DNA of 8,648 bases from an uncultured Lysobacter sp. (lineage in GTDB: Bacteria > Pseudomonadota > Gammaproteobacteria > Xanthomonadales > Xanthomonadaceae), in assembly GCA_946480055.1 (NCBI GenBank), contig CAMLID010000114.1:1-8648 (forward strand), given 5' to 3'. Every line of letters starts with the position of its first letter. Positions within the stretch are counted from its first letter, which is position 1. Below the pieces are notes generated by a model. That model saw only the letters and a list, made by a program, of their open reading frames with translations. It made no database searches and was not told where the DNA came from. The position numbers and the translations under genes were made by a program. Positions 6,487 through 8,648 of this stretch are shown here, in pieces.

Positions 6487-8082
6487 ATGACCCAGCCGCG
6501 CCGCTCGTCGTTCGCCTGCCTGTTGTCTGCCCTGCTTGTCGTCGGCTCCGCCGTCGCGGCGCCGCCGAACGCGGCCGCGCCGAAGATCTCGATCACCGAA
6601 ACCTCCGCCTTCGACGTCACATCGGTGCCGGTGTTCGCCGGCGACTATGCCGACATCTACGCCTACCTCGACCAGCACCGCGCCGAAAACCTGGCGCAGT
6701 TGCAGCGCTGGGTGCGGCAGCCTTCGATCAGCGCCCAGAACAAGGGCGTCAAGGAAATGGCGGAATTGCTGCGCGCCGACTTGCAGGGCCTGGGCTTCCG
6801 CGACACCGCGCTGGTGCCGACCTCGGGCCATCCTGGCGTCTACGGCTACTACGACGCCGGCGCCGAGCACACGCTGGTCGTCTACATGATGTACGACGTG
6901 CAGCCGATCGAGCCCACCGGCTGGAAGGTCGACGCCTTCAAAGGCGAACTGGTCGACGAGCCCGGCCTGGGCAAGGTCCTGATGGCGCGAGGCGCGACCA
7001 ATCAGAAGGGCCCGCAGCGCGCCTTCCTCAATGCGCTGGAGGCGATGATCCAGGTGCGCGGCAAGCCGCCGGTGAACCTGATCGTGCTGGCCGAGGGCGA
7101 GGAGGAACTAGGTTCGCCGCATTACCCGGAGATCGTCGCCAAGTACGAGGCGCAGCTGCGCAAGGCCGACGGCGTGTTCTTCCCGATGAACACCCAGGGC
7201 CGCGACGGCAAGGCCGGGATGTTCCTGGGCGTGAAGGGCATCCTGTATTTCGAACTGGAAGCGCGCGGCAATGCCAAGACCGGCGGTTCGCAGAAGAGCG
7301 AGGTCCACGGCTCGATGGCGGCGACGCTGGACTCGCCGACCTGGCGCCTGGTGCAGGCGCTGTCGACCCTGACCACGCCCGAGGGCGAGATCGCGGTGCC
7401 GGGCTACCGCGATGCGATCCGTCCGCCCAACGCCGAGGAGCAGCGCCTGTACAACGGCCTGATCGGCGAACGCGAGAAGGACGCGGCCAAGACCCTGGAA
7501 GTGCTCGGGGCTACGCGCTGGAAGAACGGCCGCAGCGTGCGCGAGTCGGTGGCGTCGGAGCTGTTCGACACCACGCTCAATATCGACGGACTGGTCGCGG
7601 GCTACACTGGCGAAGGCGTCAAGACCATCCTGCCGCACCGCGCGGTGGCCAAGATCGATTCGCGGCTGGTGCCGAACCAGACTCCGGAACAGGCCTTGGC
7701 GCTGATCCGCAAGCAGCTCGACGCGCAGGGCTTCGACGACATCGTGGTGCGCCAGCTCTCGGGCTATCCGCCGGCGCAGACCTCGGTCGAAGCGCCCTTG
7801 TCGCGCGCGGCGATCGGCACCTACCGCAAGTACGGTTTCACCCCGACCATCGCACCACGCCTGGCCGGCAGCGCGCCCTACTACGTGTTCACCCAGACTC
7901 TGGGCCTGCCGATGATTTCCGGCGGCCTCGGTCACGGCAGCGGCGCGCATGCGCCCAACGAATACATGGTGGTCGAACCGCAGGCCGGTTCGAAGATCGC
8001 AGGCCTGGCGCAGGCCGAGCGCTTCTATGTCGACCTGATGTACGCGCTGTCGGATGCGCTGAAGCCGGCGGCGAAGAAGTAA
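6487..8082 (+). CDS. secreted M20-family metallopeptidase homologue with altered metal site
   Basis: Encodes a 531-residue member of the M20 (carboxypeptidase G2 / carnosinase / DapE) family. A Sec signal peptide (basic TQPRR, hydrophobic 9-24, cleavage probably near A24/A25) sends it to the periplasm or outside. The catalytic-domain blocks are all recognisable: MMYDVQP (134-140), ARGATNQKGP beginning near residue 167, AEGEEELGSP (202-211), ADGVFFPMN (227-235), the dimer-domain His in SEVHGS (H274), and GHGSGAHAPNE with H488. Compared with the usual GHxD, (D)DKG and SD(N/T) motifs, the first metal His is M135, the bridging Asp is N172 and a further metal Asp is N235; the Glu pair (E206, E207), D137 and H488 remain. 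The ATG at 6487 follows AGGGA (6471-6475) and starts the signal peptide directly. It is monocistronic and divergent from the DUF350 operon. It is an intact M20 fold, but ordinary dinuclear zinc catalysis is uncertain. Confidence 0.92.
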   Translation: MTQPRRSSFACLLSALLVVGSAVAAPPNAAAPKISITETSAFDVTSVPVFAGDYADIYAYLDQHRAENLAQLQRWVRQPSISAQNKGVKEMAELLRADLQGLGFRDTALVPTSGHPGVYGYYDAGAEHTLVVYMMYDVQPIEPTGWKVDAFKGELVDEPGLGKVLMARGATNQKGPQRAFLNALEAMIQVRGKPPVNLIVLAEGEEELGSPHYPEIVAKYEAQLRKADGVFFPMNTQGRDGKAGMFLGVKGILYFELEARGNAKTGGSQKSEVHGSMAATLDSPTWRLVQALSTLTTPEGEIAVPGYRDAIRPPNAEEQRLYNGLIGEREKDAAKTLEVLGATRWKNGRSVRESVASELFDTTLNIDGLVAGYTGEGVKTILPHRAVAKIDSRLVPNQTPEQALALIRKQLDAQGFDDIVVRQLSGYPPAQTSVEAPLSRAAIGTYRKYGFTPTIAPRLAGSAPYYVFTQTLGLPMISGGLGHGSGAHAPNEYMVVEPQAGSKIAGLAQAERFYVDLMYALSDALKPAAKK

Positions 8083-8103
8083 GCGTGCGCGGCGGCGGTG
8101 GGC

Positions 8104-8256
8104 GATGCGGTTCGCGTCGCTCACCGCATCCTACGAATCGAGTCGCTATCTAAGAGCTAGCGGCGAACACCGTGTCGTAGGGTGCGGTGACAACCGCGCC
8201 GTCGCGGCAGCGCGGGTGCGTCGCGGCGCGGTTCGCTGCGCTCACCGCATCCTGCG
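8104..8256. repeat. REP-like inverted repeat cluster
   Basis: Three related units follow the M20 gene. Unit 1 (8109-8131) and unit 2 (8230-8252) are direct copies matching at 21 of 23 positions, both containing CTCACCGCATCC. Between them, 8176-8190 is an inverted copy (14 of 15 matching the complement of 8121-8135). Unit 1 forms a hairpin with 8-bp arms GATGCGGT (8104-8111) and ACCGCATC (8123-8130). The inverted unit forms an 8-pair stem with one G-T wobble (8181-8188 with 8193-8200, loop GACA). Alternating orientation, extragenic position and dyads are those of REP/BIME elements. The first hairpin, 21 bases after the M20 stop, may also act at the 3' end of that transcript. Confidence 0.6.
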
Positions 8257-8271
8257 AGGCAGGCGCGACTT

Positions 8272-8301
8272 GCGCCGGATCGCGGCGGTGCGATCCGGCG
8301 C
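8272..8301. terminator. perfect 12-bp hairpin after the SDR gene
   Basis: GCGCCGGATCGC (8272-8283) and GCGATCCGGCGC (8290-8301) form a perfect 12-bp stem with a 6-base loop, 12 bases beyond the stop of the minus-strand SDR gene. No T run follows on either strand, so it is a terminator-like or mRNA-protecting structure rather than a textbook intrinsic terminator. It may belong to the neighbouring REP-like cluster. Confidence 0.45.
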
Positions 8302-8313
8302 GGCTGATCGCAC

Positions 8314-8648
8314 TCAGCGCCGGTGCTTGGGCGCGCTGTCGAAATCCAGGAACAGATCCGGAAGCAGCGGCTGGGTGGGATCGACCGCGTAAGCGGCGAA
8401 ATCGGTGACCCCGAGCGCGAACAGCACATCGTCGTCGATCAGGAAGTGGCCGTAGTAGCCGCCCGCCGGCCGCACCAGCACCGCGTGCGCGGCGTCGGCG
8501 ACGATTTCCGGGGTCCGGCAGCGTTCGACCTGCACGCCCGGGATCATGTTGATCGCGTCGGTGGCGATCACCGTGCGCGGCCATAGCGCGTTGACCGCGA
8601 CGCCCTGCGGGCCGAACTCGGCGGCCAGGCCCAGGGTGACGAAGCTCA
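8314..8648 (-). CDS. short-chain dehydrogenase/reductase, C-terminal part (partial)
   Basis: The last 110 or so residues of an SDR; the 5' part lies beyond the right edge. The visible sequence begins FVTLGLAAEFGPQGVAVNAL, the helix that follows the YxxxK catalytic pair plus the next strand, and continues with WPRTVIATDAINMIPG, PEIVADAAHAVL and GHFLIDDDVL. NALWPRT with IAT is typical of the HSDL2-like group of classical SDRs, NAD(P)-dependent oxidoreductases acting on lipophilic or CoA-linked substrates, but the substrate cannot be told from this fragment. The nucleotide-binding TGxxxGxG motif and the catalytic Tyr/Lys are outside the window. The frame stays open without a stop from the edge to TGA at 8316-8314. 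Confidence 0.88.
   Translation of the reverse strand, partial: SFVTLGLAAEFGPQGVAVNALWPRTVIATDAINMIPGVQVERCRTPEIVADAAHAVLVRPAGGYYGHFLIDDDVLFALGVTDFAAYAVDPTQPLLPDLFLDFDSAPKHRR

Noticed and set aside
6886..7200. Possible frameshift or sequencing error behind the altered M20 metal motifs
   Set aside because: The reading frame and flanking conserved residues stay in register on both sides of each substitution, so these are true codon differences.
6444..8153. 569-codon frame on the plus strand overlapping the M20 gene, and a 338-codon frame opposite it
   Set aside because: Both are Arg/Ala-rich shadows; only the frame starting at 6487 has a signal peptide and M20 motif blocks.
8104..8256. CRISPR array
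   Set aside because: The repeats alternate in orientation, are imperfect and unequally spaced, and there are no regular spacers.

Overview
The window is a gene-dense, very GC-rich chromosomal stretch. The gene order (rubredoxin / thiE-hemL) and the protein sequences suggest a gammaproteobacterium of the Xanthomonadaceae, most likely Lysobacter or a close relative. This is an inference from protein character and codon bias; no rRNA or other marker gene is present. No tRNA, rRNA, CRISPR array, transposase or phage gene was seen, and no gap between genes exceeds about 300 bases.

Left part (1-2930): a DUF192 lipoprotein (+) converges on a rubredoxin gene (-). A 7-bp hairpin lies between them and its arms contain both stop codons. 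The rubredoxin gene diverges from a tight thiE-hemL operon (+; thiamine phosphate synthase and glutamate-1-semialdehyde aminomutase), which ends at a strong 12-bp-stem terminator.

Middle (3039-6328, all -): reading right to left there is a three-gene cluster of a DUF350/YjfL-type membrane protein, a small Cys-containing membrane-anchored protein with an RGGFG tail (DUF1190/YgiB/YjfM-like), and a glutathionylspermidine-synthase-like ATP-grasp enzyme (YgiC/YjfC-like). The three are separated by only 3 and 10 bases. This matches the yjfL-yjfM-yjfC arrangement of E. coli without its other partners. Beyond it lies a class-III PLP aminotransferase of the ArgD type, in the same direction but separated by about 120 bases that hold palindromes.

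Right part (6329-8648): a 158-base divergent intergenic region separates the yjfLMC-like operon from a secreted M20-family peptidase homologue. Several canonical metal-ligand positions of this protein are substituted (His to Met, two Asp to Asn), while the Glu-Glu pair and the last His remain. After it come 231 non-coding bases with REP-like inverted repeats and a perfect 12-bp hairpin, then the C-terminal third of a short-chain dehydrogenase (-) cut by the window edge.

Most of the window is ordinary housekeeping. The two places that merit a second look are the minimal ATP-grasp/DUF350/RGGFG-tail module, which may be a peptide-modification system with its own substrate, and the M20 homologue with a rebuilt metal site.
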